Below are positions 1 through 8,004 of a DNA stretch of 64,000 nt, piece after piece. Under the pieces are notes generated by a model. It was not told the origin of the DNA and made no database searches. It saw only the letters and a list, made by a program, of their open reading frames with translations. Origin of the DNA: Flagellimonas onchidii (GTDB taxonomy: Bacteria > Bacteroidota > Bacteroidia > Flavobacteriales > Flavobacteriaceae); NCBI RefSeq assembly GCF_004804315.1, contig NZ_SRXX01000020.1, positions 1 to 64,000 on the forward strand. The letters are read 5' to 3'. The position numbers were made by a program, and so were the translations under genes. Position 1 is the stretch's first letter, and every line of letters begins with the position of its first letter.

Positions 1-54
1 GGCAAGTTCTAATAATCCTAACTTTGGTTTGATGATCTTTTCTTCTGTACTCAT
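1..54 (-). CDS. IS481-family-like transposase, N-terminal fragment (cut by window edge)
   Basis: Only 18 codons are in the window, starting ATG at 54 and reading MSTEEKIIKPKLGLLELA leftward off the edge. This start closely resembles the N terminus I recall for Bacteroidota IS481-type transposases, which begin MSTEEKII followed by KLG and an LA(E) helix before the HTH. The ID rests on 18 residues only. The stretch 55-116 would then be the IS end: it has TGTCAGATTAAGT (97-109) and a related inverted TCTGACAAATCTAA nearby, but I cannot fix the exact terminal repeat. Confidence 0.5.
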   Translation of the reverse strand, partial: MSTEEKIIKPKLGLLELA

Positions 55-116
55 CTGACAAATCTAATTTAAGGGTTAAACTAATTTATTAAGATTGTCA
101 GATTAAGTCTTAACTA

Positions 117-926
117 TTACATATAAACATCAGTCAATGGGTCTATCTCTTCAGCTTGTTGATAGGCCCATTTCAAATACTCTTTTCCTTCATAAGTGCT
201 TAATCCATTGTTAGAATTCATCTTTTCTTCAAAGGCTTTTAGGTAAGTACGAATCTTTACAGCCTTTTCATATTTTTCAGCATCTAAAATTAGTTTTTCC
301 AATTTTTCGGCTTTTATCGCTATTAATCTAGCTTTCTCAGCTTCTTGCTCCCTCAGAATTTTATTTTTCTCTTCCTGTATACGTTGTCGTTCTCTTAAAT
401 CAGCCCATCGCTTACTGTCTTTTTCAATGTAATCGTATATGACTTGCAGGTAATCCTCTAGACTTTTAGTTTTTCTATCAATCCAACCTTTACGTGCATA
501 AGACCCAACTTGAAATTCAAGCTTATCACTTTTTTCATAAGTATCAGTACCATAACCCCATGAATCTTTAATACGTTTTCTGAAATACTTTTGCCTTAAA
601 TTTATTTCGGTAAGCTGCCCATACATTTCGATATGGCAACGGTCATACTCAAATTTAATACCGTGTCCATTTGCTTCCAGTAGATGTATTAAATCACTCA
701 TAAATTTCAGAGCTCTTGCCCTTAATTTTGGCTCAACAGAAATAGGCAAAAACTCGCCATTATATTTTCGCTGCTCCTCCCAACTTCTTCGTTCTTTTAT
801 TTTATCCAATCTTTTTAATTCGATTTTCGTTTTTTGAACTAGTGGGTGCAATACTCTTTTCATATAATATCTACTGATTTGGTTGAGACTAATGGAACGT
901 AATTTTTTGGTTCCTACTTCGACCAA
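117..926 (-). CDS. Conserved hypothetical with C-terminal coiled coil, probably missing its 5' part
   Basis: Open frame of up to 269 codons. The only start at the far end is TTG (926); the first ATG is codon 22 (MKRVLHPLV). Residues 185-215 are a charged Arg/Glu/Lys-rich coiled coil, and the C terminus has the W-A-(n)-DPL pattern of a large conserved family found near mobile elements. As I recall, that family normally has an extra N-terminal HTH and linker of about 100 or more residues before the LHPLV segment. Here that part is absent and a divergent HTH ORF starts 7 bp away, so this looks like a truncated relic. Function unknown. The IS481-like end lies directly downstream of the stop. Confidence 0.5.
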   Translation of the reverse strand: MVEVGTKKLRSISLNQISRYYMKRVLHPLVQKTKIELKRLDKIKERRSWEEQRKYNGEFLPISVEPKLRARALKFMSDLIHLLEANGHGIKFEYDRCHIEMYGQLTEINLRQKYFRKRIKDSWGYGTDTYEKSDKLEFQVGSYARKGWIDRKTKSLEDYLQVIYDYIEKDSKRWADLRERQRIQEEKNKILREQEAEKARLIAIKAEKLEKLILDAEKYEKAVKIRTYLKAFEEKMNSNNGLSTYEGKEYLKWAYQQAEEIDPLTDVYM

Positions 927-932
927 ATAATC

Positions 933-1085
933 ATGAAAGAAGAAACAAATTACCTGACCAGTAAAGAAATGAGAAAAGAACTGAAAATTTCAGCCTGCGA
1001 CCTCATGCATATGCGAGAAGCTGGCAAACTTAAATTCATTAAGAAGGGGAATTCGTATTTGTATAAAAAAAGTACTTCTAGTTAA
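933..1085 (+). CDS. Small HTH (MerR/excisionase-like) DNA-binding protein
   Basis: ATG at 933 opens a 50-codon frame ending TAA at 1083-1085. The product starts MKEETNYLTSKEMRKELKIS and continues with a helix ending in the HMREAGKLKFIKKGNSYLY segment. The pattern 'LTSKEMRKELKIS...L..MREAGKLKFIKKGNSYLY' fits the helix-turn-helix plus wing of HTH_17 proteins, which serve as excisionases or small regulators in Bacteroidota mobile elements. It is the only rightward gene in the left element. It overlaps the 3' end of the convergent 317-residue gene by 4 bp. It could be an orphan fragment, but the frame is complete and the fold pattern clear. Confidence 0.55.
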   Translation: MKEETNYLTSKEMRKELKISACDLMHMREAGKLKFIKKGNSYLYKKSTSS

Positions 1086-2035
1086 ACCAAATCAGTAACA
1101 GCAATTGTACAGGCATCGACTATTTTAAGAATATCTAATCCAGAAAAAGTCTCTTCTTGGTCAAAAACATCTAAAATTCTTTTTCTTTCAAAAACCAAGA
1201 AATCTTTTTCAATTAAATCAGAATGATAAAATTTATTCTTTTTGGGATTTATTAAAGAATATGGAATAAACATAATATGCTGTGGATTGGTCTTGTAAAA
1301 ATTCAAATAATTTTCAAATCTTCTAGTATCGTGATATTTAGACTCTGTGTCTTTTCCACAAGCACATTGGGCTAAATAAATTAGTTGATTCATACATCTA
1401 TCCGTAAATGGAATCCAACCAATGATGTCAAGACCTCTTTCTTGATTATTTCTTTCCGAGATTCCTTCCAGTTCATCCTCATCAATTTTCAACCCCAAAT
1501 CAGAAGCCAAAGCTCTAATTTTAGCTTTTGCGTTCCCCGCATACTCTGAATTTTTACCAAACTCCTTAATTACAGAATTGGATGGTAAAAAATTCTTTAA
1601 AACGTAATATGAGATTGTCTCGAATTCTGTAGTTAATTCAGTTTTAAAACTTTTAAAAATGTTTAGCTTAGAGGATATGAGCATTCCTAAATACATCTTA
1701 TTTTTCCAAGACAAATCCTCTTTTAATTTCAAGACTTCACTATTTTGAAAATCAAAAGGATAATCGTTTCCAAATAGATTTATCCGTTCCTCAACAATAA
1801 GTAAAACCTCTAAAAGCCAAGTTTCATCTTCATCTCTTTGATTACTGGAATTGTAGTCTTTGGTTCCAAAAAATCTGTCTTGGACATCCCCATAACTAGT
1901 TCCGTCTTGGTTAGAAAAAAGGGCAATTAATTCTATGAAATCACAATATAGATTCATCTTATCCCTCGTGTAATCAGGCATATCTATATTCGTGAAATTT
2001 GTAATACTACTGGTAATTTTCTCTTTAAAAGTCAT
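1082..2035 (-). CDS. Dnd-operon-associated protein, possible Mrr-like nuclease fold
   Basis: 317 residues, last gene of the dnd operon; its ATG overlaps the ParB-like gene by 11 bp, implying translational coupling. No family is recognised with certainty. Residues 200-228 read R-GLDIIGW (Asp203) then a hydrophobic strand LIYLAQCACGK (Gln223, Lys228). This resembles the G-x-D-G-(I/V)-D ... Q-x-K core of Mrr-type PD-(D/E)XK endonucleases, but the usual lysine two residues after Gln is Ala225 (C224 intervenes). An acidic stretch DEDELEG (185-191) precedes it. Known: phosphorothioation systems are often paired with nucleases that cut unmodified DNA. Inferred: this could be that effector, or a catalytically altered scaffold. 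Confidence 0.6.
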   Translation of the reverse strand: MTFKEKITSSITNFTNIDMPDYTRDKMNLYCDFIELIALFSNQDGTSYGDVQDRFFGTKDYNSSNQRDEDETWLLEVLLIVEERINLFGNDYPFDFQNSEVLKLKEDLSWKNKMYLGMLISSKLNIFKSFKTELTTEFETISYYVLKNFLPSNSVIKEFGKNSEYAGNAKAKIRALASDLGLKIDEDELEGISERNNQERGLDIIGWIPFTDRCMNQLIYLAQCACGKDTESKYHDTRRFENYLNFYKTNPQHIMFIPYSLINPKKNKFYHSDLIEKDFLVFERKRILDVFDQEETFSGLDILKIVDACTIAVTDLV

Positions 2036-3119
2036 CGTCCTCGTTCTCTTTCTGAATTTTAAAATTTCTTATTTTGAGAGCGATTTCCCTAATAGTCTTC
2101 AAGTCTTCAATCATTCCAGAGTAAAAATCGTCTACTTTATTAGAATAAGCGTCAGCTTTATGAAGAGATGAAAGTGCTTTCTCAATTTCTTTTCTAAAAA
2201 GTAAGTCTATTTCACCTGTTAAGTCATAAGCGTCATCAATAGTGGCTCCTTCATCCTTAAAAGCTTTTAAAGCTATTGGGCTTCCTATAACTGCATCTAA
2301 CATTTTTAATCCTTCACTATCTCCTAAAACTCTGGATTTTCCTTCAGTCTTTTCAAACCACCAATGAGTAAGTAATTCCAAATTATCTCCATTTAACTTT
2401 TTAATTGGGTCATCCTCATTGAAATCAACTTCTAAAAAGTTTCTAATATTTTCTTTATTTAGTGCATCAACGAAATAGTTTAAGTGAAATCTGGTATCAT
2501 TTAAATTTTCTATGCTGTAAAAACCTTCATCCTCTACCTTTTTATAAAGACTTAATCCTGTAAGAAGTCGTCGTATATAACTACTTGAACTTCCTATCAT
2601 TTTAGCTATATCTCTACATGCCTGTAAAAAACCTACCCCTGCAAATTCACTCTCTTTTAAATCAAAAAGATATCGAGCCTTTTCTAAAAGTCTCCAAGAT
2701 TTAATTCCTGTTATATGCCTAAAACCTAAATACTTAAGTATTTGGTCTTTTTGCTCAAAGATTAAACAAGGAATCTCATTCGGTTTAAAATCAGCTTCTG
2801 CACATACTTTTTGAAGGCTTTCTTTTTTGACAGACGAAATTGAAGGGTCATTTAATAACTTTACAGCTGTAAGTCTGCGATTACCTTCCACTACTACATA
2901 TTTGCCTTCATCATCTTCATCAGGAATAACTAAAAGTTGTTCTCCAGCGAAATAATCATTTTGCCCTATAGCCATCATAAGTTCTAGAGTAGCCGCTTCA
3001 AGAAGCATGAACTCAATGACGGTTTTTTCGTCTTTCCCTTGTTTTGACTTAGGAAGTCTAGGATTCTTCAAATCCAATTTAAGGTCTTCAATTTTTATTT
3101 TTTTAAAATCTTGAGACAT
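2025..3119 (-). CDS. ParB/Srx-domain protein of the dnd operon
   Basis: 364 residues. The N-terminal half looks like a ParB/sulfiredoxin domain: an entry strand KIKIEDLKLDLKNPR (8-21) and the nucleotide-binding box VVVEGNRRLTAVKLL (75-89), equivalent to the GxxRxxA motif. A HTH-like segment lies at about 165-190 (ACRDIAKMIGSSSSYIRRLL). The acidic C terminus ends EDDDF. It starts 4 bp after dndE and overlaps the next gene by 11 bp, so it belongs to the same transcript. Canonical dndB encodes a DGQHR-motif regulator; that motif is not present, and this ParB-like protein sits in its place. ParB/Srx domains bind CTP/ATP and are also found in SspE-type phosphorothioate-sensing restriction proteins. 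Role here inferred as regulator or sensor. Confidence 0.75.
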   Translation of the reverse strand: MSQDFKKIKIEDLKLDLKNPRLPKSKQGKDEKTVIEFMLLEAATLELMMAIGQNDYFAGEQLLVIPDEDDEGKYVVVEGNRRLTAVKLLNDPSISSVKKESLQKVCAEADFKPNEIPCLIFEQKDQILKYLGFRHITGIKSWRLLEKARYLFDLKESEFAGVGFLQACRDIAKMIGSSSSYIRRLLTGLSLYKKVEDEGFYSIENLNDTRFHLNYFVDALNKENIRNFLEVDFNEDDPIKKLNGDNLELLTHWWFEKTEGKSRVLGDSEGLKMLDAVIGSPIALKAFKDEGATIDDAYDLTGEIDLLFRKEIEKALSSLHKADAYSNKVDDFYSGMIEDLKTIREIALKIRNFKIQKENEDDDF

Positions 3120-3123
3120 GGTA

Positions 3124-3528
3124 TTATAGTTGGTTTAGACTAGTGTTAATTTTATTCACAATAAAATCAAATCCATCAAACTTAGGATTTTCGTTTATTT
3201 CATTATCAAGTAATTCAAGACCATCATCAATATGCATTTTGATATATTTTGGAAGATTTTTATCTGTTTTATATAACTTATAATGTGTACAGATTAAACC
3301 AATGTATATATCCTCATGTTCCCCTAAAAGAACCGATTTTGAATACTCTTTCCCTTTGGAATCTTGAATATCCTTTAAAGATAACTTTCTGTCTGTAGAA
3401 AGTGAATGAGTTAATGCCATTCTAGCAATAATGTTTTCCTTTCCTAGATTTAATTTTCTAGTCAGTTGTGCTACAACTTCTCTATTATCTTCACTGGTCT
3501 TAATCTGTTTAAACATAGGTTTCTTCAT
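3124..3528 (-). CDS. dndE: DNA phosphorothioation protein DndE
   Basis: 134 residues, close to the usual 110-135 for DndE. DndE is a small protein that binds nicked DNA or helps assemble the modification complex with DndC and DndD. Seen: the family layout of basic N-terminal strand, helix with NIIARMALTHSL, then GKEYSKSVLLGEHEDIYIGLI (roughly 59-79) and a C-terminal helix with HIDDGLELL. Its start lies inside the 3' end of dndD (20-bp overlap), which supports coupled translation. The start at 3528 is an ATG; a second Met at codon 5 is also possible. Confidence 0.85.
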   Translation of the reverse strand: MKKPMFKQIKTSEDNREVVAQLTRKLNLGKENIIARMALTHSLSTDRKLSLKDIQDSKGKEYSKSVLLGEHEDIYIGLICTHYKLYKTDKNLPKYIKMHIDDGLELLDNEINENPKFDGFDFIVNKINTSLNQL

Positions 3529-5575
3529 TTAATTCACTAAACACATTATCTAAATCAGCTTCTGATATCCTGGAGCTATTATGATTTATATTATCAATTA
3601 AATAAGAGCTATGAAGATTATTTTTGAGTGATTCATATTCTTTAGCTGTAAGTTCTTTTTCTAATAATGGTAATAGTACTACTTGCTCGGAAATAGAGGG
3701 ATAGAATTCTTCAATAATATTCTTAGAGTGAAACTTATCAAACTTTTGCAACGGACTATCAATAAATACGGGGAATTTTATTCCAGATTCATCAACCAAT
3801 GCTTTTAATAAAGCTGTAGCATAAAGTTGCTGCTCTCCTTTGGATAATGAATCCTTATCTATTGTGATTCCATTCTTATCAATCAAATCAATATTCATTG
3901 TATCCTTATCAATGGTAATATTGATATCATGAATAAAATTCTCCTTATGCATTAATTTATTCAGGATAAGCTTTAGTGTTTTTTGAAGCGTGTATTTTTT
4001 TTCTTCTTTGATTTTAGAAATAAGCTTGGTGATTTTATCCAGAGCAATATCTGTGGCTTTTAACTTCTTGTTGTCAATATCCACAAGTTTAAACTTCTTT
4101 TCTAGTTCAGAAACTTGCCTTTTATCAGAATTGTTCTGGGCCTTTAGCATTCCTTCCTCTACTGAAAGGGCTTTTTGTTGTAGACGAATCTCGTCTATCA
4201 TTTTATCAGCTTGTTTTTTTCTGTCTCTAAGTTTAACCGCCAAATGATTATCCTTTCTAGCTTCCGCTTCCCTAATTTTATTCAACGTTCTGGATAGCAA
4301 TACACGATTATTCTTTTCTCGTTGTACTATATCCTTTAATTGATTGCTATATGCACCTTTAATGTTAGCATAAATAGCCTTGAAATTTCGATACTGCTCT
4401 TCTTCTAAAGCTACCAGTACATCTCCTTTTTGATTTGAGCTATCCAATTTTTCTTTAAGTGAAGACTCAATCATACTAACAAAATTAGAGGTGTTTTTTA
4501 AACTCGATTTTTTAAGCTTAGAAAGTAAGTCGTTGGAAAAATTTTCCAGTTCTTTTTTTACAACCTTGTTAGCACCAATGTTATTTTCGAATTCAAAATC
4601 TAATTGATTTTTTAATTCGGTAAGCTTTTTTCCTGCCATCACTAAAGGAGCTAATTCAAGAATTGAATTCAACTCTCCCTTGATTTCAATAGACTCTTTT
4701 TTTAAGCTGTCTCGTTCCCTTTTTAAAGCCGTTAATTCTTCAAGGGTTATCGAGTTTCCTTCTCGAATCAACTTTTCTTGAAGTTGGTTACTTTGTTGAT
4801 TAAGGTGAGTTATTTGTTCTTCTAAAGTATGTTGCTCTTCTAGGTTATTTTCAAGCAATTTAGCTGATTGACTTTCTTTGTCTTTTAACCTGTCTAATTC
4901 TTGTCTTTGCTTCTCGGTAATTTCATCTCTAATCAGCTTAGAACGTAATGATTCTAGATTTTTTTTAAGCTCTTCGTATTTCTTAATTCCTAAAACTTCA
5001 GAATAGGCTTTATTTAAATTTCGTAGTTCTTCTAAAGATTTGGCTTCTGCCAGCGATACTATCTTTTCAGCATCAAAAAAGAAAAACTTAGCAATTTCTC
5101 TAGGGAGAATAAAATCATTGATAAAAAGCTCATAACCAACTTCTTTTGTCAATTCATTTTCAGCACCGTTTATCAGTATGTTTAACTTCTCTTCATTATT
5201 AATAAAGCTATATGACCTTTTAATAGTGATTGAATCACATGGTAAAGCTGGAATCGCCAAATCTTTGAGCTCTATTTCTACTGAGAAATTTTGATTTTCA
5301 ATCTCACTATTTGATTTGATTTCTCTATTCAAAAGAGATTCTAAATAATTCTGATAGCCTCCTGCTTGTTTAATATCTAAACGATATTTATTCTCTACTT
5401 GTGCAATTAATTTTCCATAAAAAGCCCACAACAAAGACGTTAACAGTGTAGTTTTTCCATACCCATTCCTTCCTGCTATAACGTTGATGTTTTTCTTGGA
5501 GAAAGGAGTAAACACTATTTCGTTAGTATCCTTATATATCCTAAAGTTATGCAGTGTAATCTTACTTATTTTCAT
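3509..5575 (-). CDS. dndD: DNA phosphorothioation ATPase DndD (SMC-like)
   Basis: 688 residues. Seen: Walker A GRNGYGKTT (35-43), long coiled coils through about residues 190-500, ABC/SMC signature SKGEQQ (578-583) and Walker B strand FPVFIDSP with Asp606. The arrangement matches the SMC/RecN-like ATPase DndD, which couples ATP hydrolysis to DNA opening or nicking so that a non-bridging phosphate oxygen can be replaced by sulfur. The length is close to known DndD proteins. It overlaps dndC by 14 bp upstream and dndE by 20 bp downstream, forming a tightly packed modification cassette. Confidence 0.9.
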   Translation of the reverse strand: MKISKITLHNFRIYKDTNEIVFTPFSKKNINVIAGRNGYGKTTLLTSLLWAFYGKLIAQVENKYRLDIKQAGGYQNYLESLLNREIKSNSEIENQNFSVEIELKDLAIPALPCDSITIKRSYSFINNEEKLNILINGAENELTKEVGYELFINDFILPREIAKFFFFDAEKIVSLAEAKSLEELRNLNKAYSEVLGIKKYEELKKNLESLRSKLIRDEITEKQRQELDRLKDKESQSAKLLENNLEEQHTLEEQITHLNQQSNQLQEKLIREGNSITLEELTALKRERDSLKKESIEIKGELNSILELAPLVMAGKKLTELKNQLDFEFENNIGANKVVKKELENFSNDLLSKLKKSSLKNTSNFVSMIESSLKEKLDSSNQKGDVLVALEEEQYRNFKAIYANIKGAYSNQLKDIVQREKNNRVLLSRTLNKIREAEARKDNHLAVKLRDRKKQADKMIDEIRLQQKALSVEEGMLKAQNNSDKRQVSELEKKFKLVDIDNKKLKATDIALDKITKLISKIKEEKKYTLQKTLKLILNKLMHKENFIHDINITIDKDTMNIDLIDKNGITIDKDSLSKGEQQLYATALLKALVDESGIKFPVFIDSPLQKFDKFHSKNIIEEFYPSISEQVVLLPLLEKELTAKEYESLKNNLHSSYLIDNINHNSSRISEADLDNVFSELNEETYV

Positions 5576-6920
5576 ATTCTTTAGGATTTACAAAACGTTC
5601 AATTCTTTTCTCAATATCATTGTGAAGTCCATATTTGGATACCATCAATGTTTTTGTTTCCTGTAATGCAATAAGATTGTCAATCAAATGATAGTAAGAC
5701 ATGTCATCCTCACAGATTTCCTTTAGAATACGTTTCTCAGTATTATTCAAAGAATTAGGCTCGCTTGTTGAAATATCTTTGTTGAAAATATCACGATAGA
5801 GGTCACCAACGGTTTTATCAAAATACAAGTCTCTATTCCACGTAACCTGAATAGCAATCAATTCTTGGTTTGATATTAAAGAGATATGAGGTCTTTCTTT
5901 TTGTATTTCTTTCTGTATTTCTAGTAACTGTTTTAATTTCTTATGACGATACCATGGCCAGTAAGGTCCCCAGTTTGTTCCATCTTCTCGTACTGCTGGT
6001 CTTTCATCTCTACGCTCTGGCATTCTGTACTCATGTACATTTCTTTCTTCTACTAATTGATTTCTGAAATCCAATAACGGTTTCATCCATTGTTGACCAT
6101 TATCAATCAAAGCAGACATTGACTTGTCTTTTTTAACTACGGTGCATGTCCAACATCCAAATCTTGACTGACCACAAGATGAGTGCTCTTTGTTGGTCAC
6201 GACAGTAGGACATTCATAGTCATCCGCACTGGCATCTGCATAAATTTGAAAAAGGATAGAGTTATCATATCCCCAGGGAGAAGGGAAAGTGTTGATGATA
6301 TACCATACTTCTTCTAGCATCAATTCTTTTATCGGAGCATAGGTATATGTATTAATACTACTTTGATGCTTAGATAATCGTTGTCCTTTTATTTCATGTT
6401 TTCTAATTGAACGTTCACGAGTAGCACTTTCGTCATATCGAGTACCAAGAAGTACAATGGCTTCGCCTTTTTCGTCTATTTGTTCATGTAAAAACTTTGA
6501 TGTTGGTCTAATTTTTAGCTTGTCAGTACACCAGCGAAACGAATTATTAGGTACTGGATAACCTTTTCCCAATACATTCACCCAAAAAGTTTCATCTATG
6601 GCTGGAGCTGTCTTTTTTACAAAGATTGGTAAATCTTGTTCTCTTGCGGCAACTTCGATTTTACCCAATACATCATCTACATAAGAAGTGATAACTGGGT
6701 TTTCAACCAAAGTATCATTGCATACTACATGAACTGGTCTTCTAAGTTGAAATGGTGTAGGCCATTCTTTAATCTTTTCTAATGCTTTCCAAACCAATGT
6801 CAATAAAACAGTAGAATCTTTACCTCCGCTAAAGCCGATAATCCATGGTCTTTCTGAAGTATCACCGTAGGTATATTGGTCTACTATTTCATCAACTATT
6901 TTATCTATTCTTTTCGACAT
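5562..6920 (-). CDS. dndC: DNA phosphorothioation sulfurtransferase DndC
   Basis: 452 residues, PAPS-reductase-like ATP-pyrophosphatase. Seen: the PP-loop SGGKDS (31-36) and four cysteines, C237, C249, C256 and C259, in the arrangement CPTVV...SSCGQSRFGCWTC that carries the [4Fe-4S] cluster in DndC. An extra C131 sits in a RWCTDKLK motif typical of this superfamily. DndC activates the DNA backbone and receives sulfur from a cysteine desulfurase. No dndA is present nearby; a housekeeping IscS/SufS normally substitutes in such operons. The start is 19 bp after the XRE regulator stop, so both are probably co-transcribed. Confidence 0.93.
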   Translation of the reverse strand: MSKRIDKIVDEIVDQYTYGDTSERPWIIGFSGGKDSTVLLTLVWKALEKIKEWPTPFQLRRPVHVVCNDTLVENPVITSYVDDVLGKIEVAAREQDLPIFVKKTAPAIDETFWVNVLGKGYPVPNNSFRWCTDKLKIRPTSKFLHEQIDEKGEAIVLLGTRYDESATRERSIRKHEIKGQRLSKHQSSINTYTYAPIKELMLEEVWYIINTFPSPWGYDNSILFQIYADASADDYECPTVVTNKEHSSCGQSRFGCWTCTVVKKDKSMSALIDNGQQWMKPLLDFRNQLVEERNVHEYRMPERRDERPAVREDGTNWGPYWPWYRHKKLKQLLEIQKEIQKERPHISLISNQELIAIQVTWNRDLYFDKTVGDLYRDIFNKDISTSEPNSLNNTEKRILKEICEDDMSYYHLIDNLIALQETKTLMVSKYGLHNDIEKRIERFVNPKEYENK

Positions 6921-6939
6921 ATATTTTAAAAACTATTCG

Positions 6940-7239
6940 CTAGTTATTGTCATCAGAATTACAATTACGAAGTGCTATTTCTAGTGCTTCTTTTGTAAAT
7001 TCATCATTATCTGTTGTTCTTAATATTTTGTCTGCCAGCCACATCTTATATAATTCATTTTGGTCTTCTTTCAAAGTTTTGGAAAGCTTCACAAGGTCTT
7101 CCTTTCGGAAAGGACGGACACCTCTTTCCATTTTACTCAACATTGCTGTATCTATTTTTAGTTCTGCTGCCAGCTCTCTTAACAAGAGGTTTTGGCTCTC
7201 TCTGAGGACTCTAACGTGCTCTCCAATCATTATTTTCAA
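6940..7239 (-). CDS. XRE-family regulator heading the dnd operon
   Basis: 99 residues with an N-terminal Cro/C1-type helix-turn-helix: EHVRVLRESQNLLLRELAAE, then IDTAMLSKMERGVRPF (about 7-46), followed by a short helical tail for dimerisation. First gene of the leftward dnd operon, 19 bp before dndC. Small HTH repressors often head phosphorothioation and restriction-modification operons and delay or limit their expression after transfer. An inverted repeat lies directly upstream (7254-7288). Regulation of this operon is inferred from position; the HTH is clear. Confidence 0.8.
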   Translation of the reverse strand: MKIMIGEHVRVLRESQNLLLRELAAELKIDTAMLSKMERGVRPFRKEDLVKLSKTLKEDQNELYKMWLADKILRTTDNDEFTKEALEIALRNCNSDDNN

Positions 7240-7253
7240 TGTTCAATGAGGGA

Positions 7254-7288
7254 CTTGACAAATTTTGAACAAAATAAGAAAAGTCAAG
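7254..7288. promoter_or_regulatory. Inverted repeats upstream of dnd operon, candidate operator
   Basis: CTTGAC (7254-7259) and GTCAAG (7283-7288) form a 6-bp inverted repeat around a 23-nt spacer. An overlapping imperfect palindrome TTGACAAATTTTGAACAA covers 7255-7272. Both lie 15-49 bp upstream of the XRE regulator start, where an autorepressor would bind. No clear Bacteroidota -7 box (TAnnTTTG) was found. Confidence 0.35.
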
Positions 7289-7341
7289 GATATTTTTAAC
7301 ATATTTCTGAGGTAGTTTTCATAAGACTTATTAACTAGATT

Positions 7342-8004
7342 TTACTTCCTTTTATCCCTGCTCCCCCTATCAAAAGCCACCAAATTAAAAAGCTGTCGCA
7401 TACGGCTACGAACACGGATGCCGTAAAGCTCTTCCAATTCTGCAGCATTTAAGTTGGTAGTAGCATGGGTTTTAATTTTCTTGTCCAGAAATAGGTCATG
7501 GCGAGATAGCAGTATTTCGCCCATCACATTACAATCCTTACCATAGTGTCTGCCCATAGGCTCGACCCCTAAATCATCAAAGCAGAAAAATTGAGTGTTA
7601 CCATAATCTTCAATGGTCTTGTAACCGATATGATTGAATCCAAAGACAATGTTTCGTGTGGGTACAACTTCATAAGGCTTTCGATGTGGTACGAGATGTT
7701 TTAATAAGCGAATCAAGGAAGTTTTACCACAGCCTACAGGACCAGAAAGTAAAATCCCTTTATCGATATCAATTCCGAATTCTTTACAGGCAATTCTATC
7801 CTGAATGAAGTACAGACATAGTTTGTATAAAATATCTCGGTCTTCTTTATAGATTTTAAATTTCTGCCCGAAAAGCAATTTCCCTTTAGCATCCAGGTAG
7901 ACCAGCATTTTATCAAAATCATACAAAATTTGATTACCTCGCATGGTACCCAAAGCATACTGGACAGCTCCTTCAACAATGATATGTGGTTTTGGATTGC
8001 TCAT
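7342..8004 (-). CDS. DnaC/IstB-like AAA+ ATPase of the element
   Basis: 220 residues with Walker A GPVGCGKTSLI (about 89-99) and Walker B-like FFCFDDLG (about 140-147), the arrangement of DnaC/IstB-like AAA+ ATPases. Such proteins load helicases or assist transposition; in Bacteroidota mobile elements one commonly follows a replication-initiator-like gene. Its start overlaps the end of the upstream gene by 4 bp. Probably part of the element's own replication or maintenance module. It could equally be a transposition helper, but no partner transposase is adjacent. Confidence 0.75.
   Translation of the reverse strand: MSNPKPHIIVEGAVQYALGTMRGNQILYDFDKMLVYLDAKGKLLFGQKFKIYKEDRDILYKLCLYFIQDRIACKEFGIDIDKGILLSGPVGCGKTSLIRLLKHLVPHRKPYEVVPTRNIVFGFNHIGYKTIEDYGNTQFFCFDDLGVEPMGRHYGKDCNVMGEILLSRHDLFLDKKIKTHATTNLNAAELEELYGIRVRSRMRQLFNLVAFDRGSRDKRK

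Noticed and set aside
2025..3119. Calling the ParB-like gene dndB
   Set aside because: The DGQHR motif that defines DndB is absent and the protein reads as a ParB/Srx domain, so the dndB symbol would be wrong.
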